Of a DNA stretch of 64,000 bases, positions 45,616 to 56,785 are shown one piece after another; position 1 is the first letter of the stretch; each line of letters opens with the position of its first letter. The position numbers and the translations under genes are program-made. The notes below the pieces were generated by a model that saw only the letters and a list, made by a program, of their open reading frames with translations, was not told the origin of the DNA and searched no databases. Source of the DNA: Erodium maritimum (taxonomy: Eukaryota > Streptophyta > Magnoliopsida > Geraniales > Geraniaceae); the NCBI GenBank assembly GCA_963921825.1, contig OY997591.1, positions 30,649,825-30,713,824 on the forward strand, in the 5' to 3' direction.

Positions 45616-45640
45616 AAACCCGCCCCGTTGCCATCCCTAT
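45616..45640 (-). mobile_element. hAT-like end, cut by the LTR
   Basis: The minus strand reads tagggatggcaacggggcgggttt and stops at the LTR border. It resembles 30361-30380; together with the inverted repeat next to it this looks like the other end, or another copy, of the same composite repeat. Confidence 0.35.
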
Positions 45641-45649
45641 CCATGTTAA

Positions 45650-45759
45650 CTAACATAATCGTGTGACCAATACTTTAGGTATCGCATTTGTGACTTTTAA
45701 ACCATAGGTAGTGTAGTGTTCGTGGCCAATAATTAAGAGTAAGTTTCAATATTTAACCC
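45650..45759 (-). repeat. Inverted-repeat partner of 28915-29024
   Basis: Reverse complement of the left copy. Distinctive words include gtgaccaatactttaggtatcg, gtagtgtagtgttcgtgg and agtaagtttcaatatttaaccc. Confidence 0.75.
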
Positions 45760-46420
45760 GAAAATAAATATAAACACATAACAATTATTATTCGATGTGA
45801 AAGATCCAATTTATTGTTAGCAATCATAGAGCATACTTATAAATAACATATATAAATAAATATGAAACAAATATAAAATAAATTCACAAATATCATTAGT
45901 AATTAGTATTAACGAAATGAATTTATTCATATGAAATTTTAATACCTGAGTATACGAGCTGGTCGTATTGATAACGTGTTCTAATATGATTAAAATAATA
46001 ATTAAAGGAAGATAATTGATATGATGAGATTTGTATGCTAAGAGGTAGAGCAAGACTTGTAAATACAAAACACAAATTTTTAATCGGGTTATGATTAAAT
46101 AAGGCTTTTTAAAATACAAGTAAAATAAATAAAGATTTTTTTTCCTATTAGACTGGAATGAGGCCTCTAAAATAAGTTTTTTGAGCTTTTATATTTATTG
46201 ATAATTGATAAAAACAAGTTTAGGGAGGACAATGATACCCATACCCAACGGGGACCCGCCCTGTCCGACCCGAAAAAATCGGGCCAGACACAGCCCATTG
46301 TATAAACAGGCCGGGCCGAGTTAGTTTGATCGGGATTTTAATCGGGTTCGGGCCGGGCTCGGGTTTGGTGCTACCCGACCCAAACCCGGGCCGATAGGTT
46401 ACTAAATAAAAAAACTAAAT
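45760..46420. other. AT-rich spacer with a GC-rich hAT-like block
   Basis: 45760-46220 is AT-rich with nothing recognised. 46225-46395 contains gggacccgccctgtccgaccc and cgggttcgggccgggctcggg, similar in composition to 30361-30545. Confidence 0.4.
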
Positions 46421-46439
46421 TTATATATATATATATATA

Positions 46440-49339
46440 GGCTCACTATCTAATGTAAAGTATACTTAAAATCTAAAGTAAAAACTAATCCTAACCATTA
46501 GATTAAAAGACATCCAACGGTGCAGAATTTTAACAATTAAAATAAATTAATTTGTTAACAAAAAAATAAAAGGACAAACTCGGAATGAAAAAAATTCTCT
46601 TGTTTCAACCCCATAACCGTAACCTACGTTTCCACTTAACATGGCAACTACCACGGGCAGTTGTTTTGTACAACTACAACTGCAAGATATAGTTCAGAAG
46701 TGAACATAGCTGGAAAATTGCAAACTGAGACTTGAAAATCAAGCAGCCAATACTAATTCTGCAATAGGTAATGTTGGTTAATGGATTATGTACTGATATC
46801 CTATGTTGAAGAAGATTTCAAATTTTTGCCTAATATGTTTCAATTTATACGAGTCAAAATTTGATGATAAAATAATGTTTTTAAAATAGAACACATAATT
46901 TGTATAGTCTTGAAATCAAAACATTGGGGCTGAAACATATATTCGTAATATGGGATTAGTTTTGGCCTACTATGGTGAACCCTAAATATGAAAATGTTTC
47001 ATAAATTATGAACAAAAGTTTCACTATACACACTTTGAGAGTTACGCTAAGATTTTGATACGATCATAATAATGAAAATTGTATGTATATTATGCTTCTA
47101 AAATTGGTAACTACGAGTAACTTGCCAAACTAAACACATACACATAAATTTGGATTTTGTTCAACTTCTCCTTCTGAACATAACTTGGTTCAGATTTCAC
47201 TTTGGCAGACATTCATCTTGGTTTCTTTGAAACATGCATGAGTACTGGGTTAATGTCTACCGACGACCCTTCTTAGTATAACTCATTCGCTTCTTATCAT
47301 CACACACATTACACATCTTTTCCTTTTTATCGAAATGGTGCACGTCTAGAATTTTCATCCAGAAGGACAAGGCCATCATTTTTTTACTGCATAAGAAAAC
47401 CACAATAGTTGCAATGAAAATCTAAATACAAAACCATGAAATATTGGTTCAGGAATAATGAAACATGTAAAAGACATAATTGTACTAATGAAACATCTAG
47501 TGATCCATTGTCTAAAATGAAACAATTGCCTAACAACATTTAGTAATGAATCAAAACAAAAGAAGAACAATTAGGTTTCAGTAATGAAGCATCCTATAAA
47601 AGTAGTTGTATATTCATATGTCAAATCAATAAACCTAAAAATTCATTTTACAAATATATGATTGACTGAGTAATGAAACATACATGCATAATAATTGACA
47701 AGTTGGACATAGGCTAAAGAAAAAACTGAAGAGATCAAAACAATAAATCTAAAGATTCATTTAGCAATAATATGATTGACTGACAATACTGAACCATACA
47801 TGCAAAATCATTGACAAGTTGAACATAGACTAAAAAAACTTGAATCACGTCATAGTGAAACACCTTGAATCATATGGACATTGTCAATGAAACATTACGA
47901 AAATATGACAACACATCATATTGAAACAATTATCATAAATTGCTGAAACATTATGCATCGGAATTATGAAGTGTGAACCTCAAGATTCACTTAGCAAAAA
48001 AAATATGATTGACGGACAATACTGAAACATACATGTAAAATCATTGACAAGTTGAACATAGACTCAAAAAAACTTGAAACACGTTATAATGAAACACCTT
48101 GAATCGTATGGATACTGCCAATGAAACATTAGGAAAATATGCCAGCAAATCATATTGAACCAGTTAGCATAATTTAATGAAACATTATGCATAGGACTTA
48201 GAAAGTGTGAATCATTTGCAAACACATTTTGTTCAAAGAACATTCGCATGAAAGAGACATTAACTAATTATGAAACAATGTGCATTGGAGTTTTTCAAAT
48301 GTAACAGATGCATAAAAATTATGAAGCTTGAAACCTTATGCCGATAAGCAGTTAAATTTGAAACAATTAAGTACTTTTAATGAAGCATATGCAAAGTAAT
48401 TTTGTTAAACGAACAGTACTTTTAACACTAGCTAACATTGATCTCAATTGAGAACTTATAATGACATAATATGGATTGGAGTTGTGTTAGACTTGAAACA
48501 ACTCCATAGGCAAAATGAAACCTTACACAAAAAAGCTGAACACAAAATACAAATAACATATGCAAGAATTGTTTTGCACAGACAACAACCGAAATGATTT
48601 GGCTCAATATTCCAAACCCCAAAACTACTATGTAACATTAATTTGGGAACTAATGTTTCATAAGAAAAACATTAATTATTCATAAAACACTAAAACTTCA
48701 TTTAGCTGTAGCTATTCTCTTACCCATACTCTAACATCCCCTACAAACTAAGAAGTGAACTAAAAATGTAATTAGTGAATGGGTAGTATAGTTAGAGAAG
48801 ACGGAAACTAACCTCGCTGGATTTGGAGAAGACAAACGCCATGAAAAAAGGATCTGTCATCTGATGGGGTGGCGGAGGAGGGGTGCGACATTTTGGGTCC
48901 GATGTTGGTGTGCCCCGACGTGTTCTCCATCTTCGATCCTCAAACACCAGTCACCGTTGGTGAGGCCCAACGACGAGACCAGAATCGACGAGCCAGGGTG
49001 AAGCCCCACCACCTCTGTGTCGTCTCCGTCTTCAATCTTCACGCATATGTCACCGTCGGTGGCGAAGGAACCAAATCGCTAGAGAGAAGCTGAGTAGTGG
49101 ACGACTACTCAAAAGTCGGGAGGGGAGAGAAAATGAGGGGTTGGAGGTAGGTAATTAATAATACAGTGGAATGACACAATTATCCTTTGTATTTATGAAA
49201 TTACTGTTTAATTTTGAAATTATTGAATATTTACCTAAAATACCACAACACATCTTAACCATCCATGTAAAGAAATCGGATGGCTGATAATAGTTTTTAT
49301 TTTATATTTCAAAGTATAGTTTACATTTGATAATACTTC
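46440..49339. mobile_element. Larger (TA)n-bounded element, 2.9 kb
   Basis: Bounded by (TA)n at 46421-46439 and 49340-49357. The tips are imperfect inverted repeats: ctatctaatgtaaagtatac..aaaaactaatcctaacc on the left against the inverse of ggatggctgataatagttttt..tatagtttacatttgat on the right. The AT-rich interior has repeats of attgactgacaatactgaaacatacatgcaaaatcattgacaagttgaacatagac near 47655, 47770 and 48010. A GC-rich patch (48860-49090) has overlapping frames on both strands without a recognisable domain. Confidence 0.55.
47650..48125. repeat. Three dispersed ~110-bp repeats inside the 2.9-kb element
   Basis: Units start atatgattgac at 47657, 47770 and 48005. The second and third run together through catacatg..aaatcattgacaagttgaacatagac and aaaaacttgaa.cacgt.ataatgaaacaccttgaatc; the first shares only the front part. 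Confidence 0.7.
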
Positions 49340-49357
49340 TATATATATATATATATA

Positions 49358-49668
49358 GGATAACATTCAGGTACGACTTGACCAATTTTGTGCGAAATAC
49401 AACTCAATCCCAGCCTTGGAATCGCAAATCGCATGGCCTATTTTTTTTCCACCAAGTTTCTTCATTTGATCTTTCCCGCTTCGTTTCAACTCCGATTTAA
49501 TTTTTTCTTGCGTCAAAAACTTTCTTTTTTCAAGATCTATCTATCAAGTAGCATATTAAATATGTTTTGAAGCAAAAAAGAACATGTACAAGCAAAAACA
49601 CAATTTGTTAACCGTACACTAATGTATGTTCTTGCAACTGCATTTGTATGAATAAACCAATCTTAAAA
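49358..49668. mobile_element. Truncated copy of the foldback family
   Basis: It follows a (TA)n run with ggataacattcaggtacgac, then carries the family core: cccgcttcgtttcaactccgattt, ttcttgcgtcaaa and caagatctatctatcaagtagc. No matching second arm was found, so one arm was lost, probably where the Helitron-related sequence begins. Confidence 0.55.
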
Positions 49669-50285
49669 TAAAATAAGGTAATTCTAACGGCTATATCATG
49701 ATTGATTGATAACAACAACTTCAAAATGATAAGTGGCCCAACAATCTGCATCATCAGCTAATTGGGCAGATTGCATTAGCCTAAACACAACTCATCTACT
49801 ACTTCAACCATCTGCGCCATCAACCGATTCGGGTTGAATACAAATTTGAAGGTCAAATAAAATATTAAAAACTAAACACGGTTATTATTGAAAACGCTAA
49901 ATTCAGCAACCCGCGAAACATTAAAAACTAAACACGTGTGTAAACGTGAACATAATATAAAGAGGGCATGAGAGGCAACAATCACTTGGCGTCAGTCTCG
50001 GATTCATCAGATACGAACTTTGTCTTTGGTGGAGGGTGGTTAACAGGGGTAATGCTCGTGACTTCCCTAGACCCATCATTAGTAGCTTGTTTCCCTTTTC
50101 CCTTACGGTCAACAGCAGGTTTTACTCCATCAGAAGAAATAGAGACATCAGATGATGTAGTTGCCTATAGTAACAAAATATATTTAGCGTACGGGTTGCA
50201 AAAAAGATAAGTACACTTTGAAAAATAACAAACAGACCTCAGCGTGTACAGACCCCGCACCCTTGTTATGAGCTTCAATAGTAGA
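49669..50285. repeat. Direct repeat, copy 1 (3' end and flank of Rep/helicase gene)
   Basis: From aaaataaggtaattctaacgg to about gagcttcaatagt this matches 55905-56785, except that copy 2 has about 260 extra bases (56094-56360). It contains the last exon, last intron and end of the penultimate exon of the Rep/helicase gene plus about 300 bp of 3' flank. Confidence 0.88.
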
Positions 50286-53200
50286 AGAATGTGTTGGCAC
50301 AATGTTCTCGAACACTTCGTGGTATACAACATTTTTTACATGATCATGATCGTCAGCTCCATCGTCATCATTAACTATTACCAGTCCTTGACGAGATGTA
50401 TTACGAGATATATCCACTTATAGTTGACCATGAGTAAACACCTGAATTGTAGAAAGGAAACATCTCATATCAGTTAGTAGCATACCATGCATAGTGATTT
50501 GTGAATAGACAGTAAAAAAACCAGCAAAATATACACATCACATGTCTGGGCAAATATACACCAACTGCCTTTAGAGATTGACCTTGACTCTTGTTTATCG
50601 TCATAGTAAAACACGGGGTAACTGGGAGCTGCCTTCTATTAAGTTTAAAAGGCCATGTTTTATCATTTGGTGACATAATGATCCTTGGGATTGTAACAGT
50701 CTTGCCCTTATGAGACCCCGTCAATATATCTCCGCGTAATGACCATTTCGCTAGTACCGTGACAACCAATCGGGTCCCATTGCACAAGCCTTCAGCCTGG
50801 TTTAGATTTCGCAATAGCATAACTGGTGCCCCGATCTTTAGTCTAAGTTCATGGTTAGGGAGACCAGAAAATTGTAGACTGTTTAAAAACTCAACAGGGT
50901 AAAGTAGATCTTCATTGGTTGTTTCTATGTTACCCTTGCATACACTATCCGAGCTTAAATATATTTTGCAGCTTCCCGGTAGCATGTCCATCATGATGTC
51001 ATTAACATTCGTAACCATATCATTCTTAGGGGTCAAGATAGCACGCTCAGCAAGGTATTCGCTATCACTGTACCTCGACAAAAAAGATGGATAGACCGCG
51101 TCTATAAGGCCCAACAACTTATCACCATTTGATTTGAATCGGTGTTCACCGGGTACAAGGATTGTCTCATTCAAAACACAAGCATACGAAGACCCATCTC
51201 CAATCTGCAACATCCATTTATCCATAGTATTGATCTCGGAGATAGCAGATACCGTTAAATTTGGGGTTCGTAGGCGCATATTTTTGGATAACTCATACAC
51301 ATCAAACAAGCGCCACAAGTAAGACGAGTTCAGCGAAGCTCCAACAATATCCGCACGCGTCCCTTTTGTAATGACTGGGAGAATTTGTCTAAAATCACCA
51401 CCACAAACTACGGTCATCCCACCAAATGGTCTATTGGCACTATCAGGGTACCGAGCTTGTAGTATATCCCGTAAACTCCTATCCAATGCTTCAAAACAAT
51501 GTCTATGAGTCATCGGTGCCTCGTCCCAAATTATCAACGATGTTTTCATGAGTAGAGCAGCCAGGTTTGTGCCATGTTTGATATCACAAGTTGATTCATG
51601 CGTCAAACTAACTGGGATACGAAACCTGGAATGAGCTGTTTGGCCATTTGGCAATAAAAGAGCTGCAATACCGGACGACGCTACCGGTAAAACAATTTTC
51701 CCATCAGCCCTTATCCTGGCAATAACTGTGCTCCATAAATATGTTTTTCCGGTGCCGCCCCTCCCCTGTATGAAAATCAGCTTCCCCGATCATTTTCAAC
51801 CGAATCAATTATAGCATTGTACGCTGTAAATTGGCAGCTATTAAGCGTCGGTAACAATCCATCGTGAATTTTTTTTTGTTCAGACGGGTCGAAACTATGC
51901 TCTTCGTTTAACAATCGGTTGCGCAGTTCTCTAAGGAGTGCTTCATCTGGCATTGGCATTCCGCATACATCCCTTAAACTTTTCCCCATTTTTAACATGA
52001 TTGTTTCAATTTCGACAAGTGTCAAAGCTTCAACCTGTTTGCTCGTTAAGTTCAAGTTACTTGCAACATACTTCTTCTTGTGCCAGTATTGAATGTCGTC
52101 GGATAGAATTGGGTACTGCAACCGCCATAGTTTACCCGGGTCAGTAACATGACAATGTATTAAAATTGTCACAAACAGGCGACGCAATTCATTTCCTGAC
52201 GCCCACGAAGCAGCCTCGTCCAAGCACTGAACCCATTCACGGTCATTTACCAATAACCCAAGCGCGTGACACGTGGCTTGGAATGTTGGGTGATGATTCC
52301 CTTCCACTGTGCGCATATCTTCATACGACGTGCATCCTTTAACCTTGTTTAACAGCGTACGCAAATAAAAAATTTCTCCGGATGAGGGGTGTGCATAATA
52401 AATCCTACCAACTACAAAGCCTCTTTGTCTTGGAGCCCATTTTTTTTCCTGTGCTTTCCAAACAAATTTGGTTGGGAATTCAGCGTATGTTAGAGTACGT
52501 GCTTCTGGACACGTCTTATTCGTCTCCATCCACTCAGTGAATTTTGTTTTCTCCACATTAGGTCGGCTAACAATTTCCTCCACATGGCCATCATCTGGAA
52601 AGTAAACCATATGTTGCCCTGGTAAATTGAAAGGAAGGCGTTCCACGGCTGGATGCCTATAGTTGATATCAAACTCAAAAATGTGCCAGCATGCCTCAAA
52701 AGCAGAAATATAACGACAATCCAGGAATACCTTTATCTCATCGCGTTCACGCGATCCACCACCCTTGTCAAAAGACGCAACAACCCTATCAGATCCTTTG
52801 TGCAAATACTTGAACAGATATTCAATAGCCCTGGAGTGGTTACATATCTCAACATTGATATGTGCATCATATTTGACTGATAGGTCGCGATTATAAGGTA
52901 TAATATGGCGATTGTCAAGCACACCGCCTCTTTGAGTGACAGTGATATTGTTTTTTCGCCTCCTATACACAGGAAACCCAGCAACATCTATATACGTCTT
53001 TGGCTCCCACTCTTTAGGATAATTTTTTGAACATCGTCCATTAACCATACATGGACACTTGGGAAACTGTATACCGCACGGGCCATGTAACATGTTCCTT
53101 ACGACAACATTGTATCCTAGTGGATCGAGTCGCAAATCAGGAATTTCGGCACACACCATAGTGTCAATCTGTGTGGGTGTTGGGTTCTTATACCCTGGGC

Positions 53201-55296
53201 CTAGGAAGAGCAATATGTGTGCATGGGGTAGTCCCCGCTTCTGGAACTCGATTGTGTATAAGCCTAGAAAAAAAATTGTATACATTAGAAGGGAAGCAAA
53301 ACTTACTGCAACAACATATAACATAATAAAATAACCACTTACATGACATGACTGTACCAAAAAGGCGTTTTTCTTTTAGGTCTTCCATGAATTGATTCAA
53401 TTTGATTTTGAAAATCCGTGCAAAGATATCGTGTCGATTAGGATCACCCTTGGAACCAATCATCCCCAACATTTCATCAATTTCAGGCCATTTCGGGTTG
53501 CAAGTGAATGTCAAGAATATGTCTGGGTAACCAGCCCATCTACATAGAGCCATTGCATCTTGGTAATTCTGAACGCGGTATCTTGGACTACCAGTGTGGC
53601 TCGATGGTAGTATAACTGTCTTCCCAATCTTTTTAGCGTCTGTATCACCCCGGCCCATGGCATCTGCCAAACCGGAGAACAATTCAGCGCGTAACGTTTT
53701 TTGATTATTACGAGCCCACATTAGACGATATTCTTCGATTGACATATACGCATCAACCATATACTGTTGGAAAAGTCTACCAGACTTAATTAAAGTATGC
53801 CCCTCACATAAGCGTTGTTGGAAGCGAAAGCGGTAGAACTGGAGCATTGTCACATTTTTACCTGCCAACGAATCCGTGCCAACACTCCGCAGGGGAATAT
53901 TCTTGTGAAACCCGTCTTCACCGTATGGATGAATCAGCGGATAGGATAGTGCCATGAAAAAAGGATGTGTGTTGTCTATCCGCTGCAGACCATTTGAACA
54001 ATGGTTGACAATAATGTCACAGCCAGTACCATTATCTTCCATATCACCCACGAGCAACCCTGCGACCTCGTCATGGGTTGGTCTATTATATTGATTGCCA
54101 CTCTTATCTCGATCAGTCACAAGCCGTAACCTGAATTGTTCACCAGGGGTATTTGTGTATCGATCCCGAGCTACTCGAAATGTCTTGACAAGGACGTTAT
54201 GTTCATCTAACATAGTAGCTAAAGACGACACGAGTTGAGTGTCTATGGAATCACTACTGTCTGACCGGCGCAATACATTCAAACGATTCTCAAGCTCATT
54301 TTGCGTGTCATAAATATATAGCTGTGCAAATTTGGGTTGCTGACCTCTCACAGGCAATAAAGAACCAATAACATGGTAGTTTTGTCCACTAACTCTGTAA
54401 ACATATGGCCCACCACCATGATTAACGGACGAATCAACCCGAACCCCACTGGAAGTCATGCCAAATGTACAATTAAGCCTCCTAATTTGTTCACGAAAGC
54501 GTTGCTTGAACCGATCAGATGGTCCATTGATTAAGTTTCCCAACAGGGCAGGTGGTTGAGGGATGAATTTTACGTGAACACGACCACTGGAGCAACATAG
54601 ACCAAACTGTGGGTGGGCTGACTTCAGGTGTTTGTTGGTTCGTTCTTCGTACCATAAAATGGCGCCACAATATCGACAAATGCACGTAGGTTTTCCTATC
54701 GACCATGGACCTGCAGTTAAGAGTGAACCAATGATAAGATAAGCAAGGGAGTGCAATAAAGGCGACACAGAATTACAGGTTAACATGAGTAATGAATATA
54801 AAACACCTGCATGTGATAAAGAAGCATCGACTGTTGGCAATGGAACAAGAACGAGTGACAATGGGGAAACCGTTGCTGTGATCATACACATCAGTCGAAC
54901 CGGAAAAAAAAAAACGAGCGACAAAAATCAGTATCACAAATAAAAGATTTATGTTTAAACCGGCGGTGGATATGTTAAAGCACCGATTTTTGTATAAGAA
55001 AGTGAACACTTAATAGAAATTGAACAACAAGTAGCCCAAGGCATACCTGTGCGTGTAAAGTAGTCAACGACAAACAGTTTCCGGCGCACATTTCTAGTGT
55101 ACCGCCGACCAATTCCTTTATCTATCATATAAAGTTTCCTTTTAAGACGCGTGAATTTACACCCGGATAAACCTGGATTGTGATCACGGACTGAGAGCGA
55201 AGAACAAGTCGGTATATGTTGTGTGGGATGTTGGGTCATCAATGATTCAGTATCAGTTGAAGGCAATGAAATACCTTTCATGGTCATACAACACAA
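49982..55296 (-). pseudogene. Helitron Rep/helicase (RepHel), five exons, with frameshift and internal stop
   Basis: Rolling-circle transposase of a plant Helitron. Exons read by eye (minus strand): 55296-55047, 54710-53343, 53264-50542, 50441-50238 and 50164-49982; introns are GT-AG and phases agree. In order: a Cys/His finger-like segment (CICRYCGAILWYEER); Helitron N-terminal domain; HUH nuclease motif RGLPHAHILLFL near 53215 with the tyrosine motif YLFKYLHKGSDR near 52800; then a PIF1-like helicase with GRGGTGKT (near 51755), WDEAPM, GGDFRQILPV and TINKSQGQSL. Breaks: a one-base deletion at about 51780, just before Walker A, ends the upstream frame; a TAA at 50418-50420 falls in the final motif (GQL-stop-VDISR). 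The last ~70 residues (EAHNKGAGSVHAE to SDESETDAK) are a Ser/Asp/Lys-rich tail also found on the neighbouring RPA-like gene. Length would be near 1,575 codons, in range for plant Helitrons. Confidence 0.88.
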
Positions 55297-55904
55297 TAAT
55301 GGATGAATGATAAACCTTATTCAGATAAACCGTATTACATGGTAGGGTGTCAAACAGAATGGAATGCACAAACACGAAATGGAAGAGGCAAGAGGAGCCC
55401 AGGAGTGCGCGTAACAGGTAAAAAATGGTTGGAGTCCATACATGTTTTGGGAATTAAATGCCGGTTCAATGTTAGATAACAACACAACTCTTTAGACCCC
55501 ATGTTCATTGATTATTATCTAATTAGTATTACAAATGAAAATACATTAAACCAGATATAAGTATAATATTAGTACTAAATTTATAATTTAATAAACTCTG
55601 GGAAGCATATATAGACAATGTGAATACCATACCTTCTCATACTCTATAGAAGTACCTTGGTCATTTAATGAAATCGATGGTCTGAATAAATAGGTTGCGA
55701 TAACGACTGCCAAACAACACCTCTAGACCAATAACCTACAAGGTAAAAACGATAGAGTAAAATGCCCGAGATAAACTAACTCAATTTGGCATCATCAACC
55801 AATAGTTGATTCAGAGTACAAAGTTCTTGTGCAAACGACATAGATTTAAATCCATCATGTATCGACACTTAAACACACACGAGGGACGACAAATGAAATT
55901 AAAA
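55297..55904. other. Spacer upstream of Rep/helicase
   Basis: AT-rich; likely holds the promoter and 5' UTR of the Rep/helicase gene. No repeat or open frame recognised. Confidence 0.45.
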
Positions 55905-56785
55905 TAAGGTAATTCTAACGGGTATATCATGATTGTTTGATAACAGCCACTTCAAAATGATAAGTGCCCCAACAATCTGCATCATCAGCTGACTGGGCAG
56001 ATTGCATTAGCCTAAACACACACAACTCATCTGCTACTTAAACCATCTGCGCCATCAACCGATTCGAGTCGAATACAAATTTGAAGGTCAAATAGCGAAA
56101 AATAACACTTACGCTATCATAAAAACGCTTTTCACTAAATGAAACTTAAAACAAACTATGAGGTAGACACACGAAGCCTATTAAGAAAAACAGATAAACC
56201 AAACGCTAACATTTTTTTTGTCATGATATCCATCTCATATTTGAAACAATCGCCACAGCTTAGTAAGCATTCTGACACAGATTCTCAACCAATACCGACC
56301 AATACGCAGGGAACTAAAATGTTTATTATTGAAAAAGTTGAATTAGCAAGCCGCGAAATATTAAAAACTAAACACGTTTATTATTGAAAACGCTAAATTC
56401 AGCAAGACTGGGAACATTAAAAACTAAACACGTGTATAAACGTGAACATAATATAAAGAGGTCATGAGAGGCAGCAATCAGTTGGCGTCAGTCTCGGATT
56501 CATCAGATACGAACTTTCTCTTTGGTGGAGGTTGCTTAACAGGGATAATGCTCATGACTTCCCCAGACTCATCATCAGTAACTTGTTTCCCTTTTCCCTT
56601 ACGGTCAACAGCAGGTATCACGCCATCAGAAGAAAACGAGACATCAGATGATGTAGGTGCCTACAGTAACAAAATATATTAAGCGTATGGGTCGCAAGAA
56701 AAGATAAGTACACTTTGAAAAATAACAAACAGACCTTAGCGTGTACAGACCCCGCACCCGTGTTATGAGCTTCAACAGTACAAGG
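55905..56785. repeat. Direct repeat, copy 2 (3' end and flank of RPA-like gene)
   Basis: Matches 49669-50285 with an additional ~260 bp (56094-56360). It holds the final exon, last intron and the end of the penultimate exon of the RPA-like gene. Confidence 0.88.

Noticed and set aside
48857..49093. Overlapping frames in the GC-rich patch of the 2.9-kb element
   Set aside because: Both strands are open in the same interval and neither shows a domain; may be a captured gene fragment but I cannot support it.
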